From assembly GCF_000454545.1 (NCBI RefSeq), contig NZ_CM002139.1:3182106-3187655 (forward strand): a stretch of DNA of 5,550 nucleotides, given 5' to 3'. This document shows positions 5,210-5,550 of this stretch, piece after piece. Source of the stretch: Xanthomonas cassavae CFBP 4642. Lineage in GTDB: Bacteria; Pseudomonadota; Gammaproteobacteria; Xanthomonadales; Xanthomonadaceae. The first letter of the stretch is position 1, and each line of letters opens with the position of its first letter. The notes below the pieces were generated by a model. The model was not told the origin of the DNA and did not search any database. It saw only the letters and a program-made list of their open reading frames with translations. The position numbers and the translations under genes were made by a program.

Positions 5210-5464
5210 ATGCAAGAGGATCTGCGGCAACAGGTGCTGTCCCGGCTGGAAAGGGATTACGGACTCAAGCACCGGAGTGGTACCGAGTACATGCGCGGAG
5301 GCAAGTGCCCCTCGTGCAGCAAGAAAGAGCTGTACACCAACCATCTAAAACCTTGGGTAGTGAAGTGTGGCCGCCAATCCAAGTGTGGCCGCGAGCTGCA
5401 CGTCAAGGATCTGTACGACGACCTGTTCGACGACTGGTCCAAGCGCGACGTCCCCCCATCCTGA
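5210..5464 (+). pseudogene. Phage DNA primase/replication protein, N-terminal zinc domain only, cut by an IS element
   Basis: 84 residues remain. The pattern Cys33-X2-Cys36 ... Cys53-X5-Cys59 (KCPSC, then VKCGRQSKCG) with surrounding KELYTNHLKPWVV is a zinc-ribbon of the kind found at the start of phage primases. In related P2-like phages of this host group, as I recall, such a start is followed by a toprim domain and a long C-terminal part. Here the frame ends abruptly after the helix DLYDDLFDDWSKR. The TGA stop (5462-5464) coincides with the apparent end of an IS element. The ribosome site AGGAAGG (5201-5207) is good, so a short zinc-domain peptide could still be made. The rest of the gene should lie beyond the IS. 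Confidence 0.75.
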
Positions 5465-5550
5465 GTAGCAGTCGGGTTTAGAGTCCGGGGTTGATGATAT
5501 CGCTGTTGGCCAGGTGCTGGGCATAGGCCGTCGGCGTCATTCCGCCGATT
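5462..5550. mobile_element. End of an IS3-family insertion sequence
   Basis: The sequence changes from phage primase coding to the 3' end of a transposase on the opposite strand. The end probably begins at TGAGTAGCAGTCGGG (5462 onward): IS3-family ends commonly start with TG, and the transposase stop lies 16 bases inside. The exact boundary could be a few bases off, because the far end and the target duplication are outside the window. Confidence 0.65.
5478..5550 (-). CDS. IS3-family transposase (OrfB), C-terminal end only
   Basis: On the - strand the last 23 residues read IGGMTPTAYAQHLANSDI, then INPGL, stopping at TAA (5480-5478). The GMTP-x-x-Y/F-A ending is typical of IS3-family OrfB integrases, just after the final catalytic region (DDE), which lies outside the window. 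Transcription runs towards the truncated primase. Confidence 0.75.
   Translation of the reverse strand, partial: IGGMTPTAYAQHLANSDIINPGL

Noticed and set aside
1..5550. CRISPR array, tRNA gene or integration site
   Set aside because: No regularly spaced repeats and no tRNA-like cloverleaf were seen; no integrase gene is present and no long direct repeat was noticed by eye.

Overview
The window looks like the end of the late region, a cargo island, and the immunity/early region of a P2-like (Peduovirus-type) prophage. The host is probably a high-GC gammaproteobacterium of the Xanthomonas/Stenotrophomonas (Lysobacteraceae) type. The phage assignment rests on recognisable proteins: the C-terminus of a gpD-like late control/tail protein, an Ogr/Delta zinc-finger late activator with exact CX2CX22CX4C spacing, a BcepMu gp16-like DNA-binding protein, an XRE repressor transcribed divergently from it, and the zinc-binding N-terminus of a phage primase. 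The host assignment is an inference from the style of these proteins and is less certain.

Layout. Positions 2-325: 3' end of gene D. Positions 326-857: a 532-base stretch with no convincing protein gene but several inverted repeats; its last 100 bases look like a translated leader (hairpin plus two tandem mini-ORFs) in front of the next operon. Positions 858-3459: a compact three-gene operon on the + strand, encoding a radical SAM enzyme with a twitch/SPASM-like C-terminus, a 348-residue protein with a Tat-type signal and a valine-rich hydrophobic segment, and a two-helix membrane protein with a bacterial PH-like domain. It is closed by a strong intrinsic terminator at 3486-3512. Positions 3615-4052 (- strand): the lysogenic repressor. 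Positions 4053-4122: a divergent control region with a near-perfect dyad lying inside a good forward promoter. Positions 4123-5464: an early operon of gp16-like regulator, Ogr-like activator, two small unknown genes and a primase. The primase is cut short by an IS3-family element whose end supplies the stop codon. The element's transposase (- strand) runs off the window.

How the parts work together. The repressor and gp16-like protein probably form the lysis/lysogeny switch, and the Ogr-like protein would turn on the late operons that end with D. The radical SAM/Tat/PH operon has no role in the phage cycle that I can see. It has its own leader and terminator and sits between the late and immunity modules, where temperate phages commonly carry accessory genes. 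The enzyme, a putative exported substrate and a membrane partner together suggest a peptide or protein modification system acting at the cell envelope, possibly protective or antagonistic. This is the candidate undescribed system of the window. The IS insertion in the primase suggests the prophage can no longer replicate normally, while the cargo operon remains intact.
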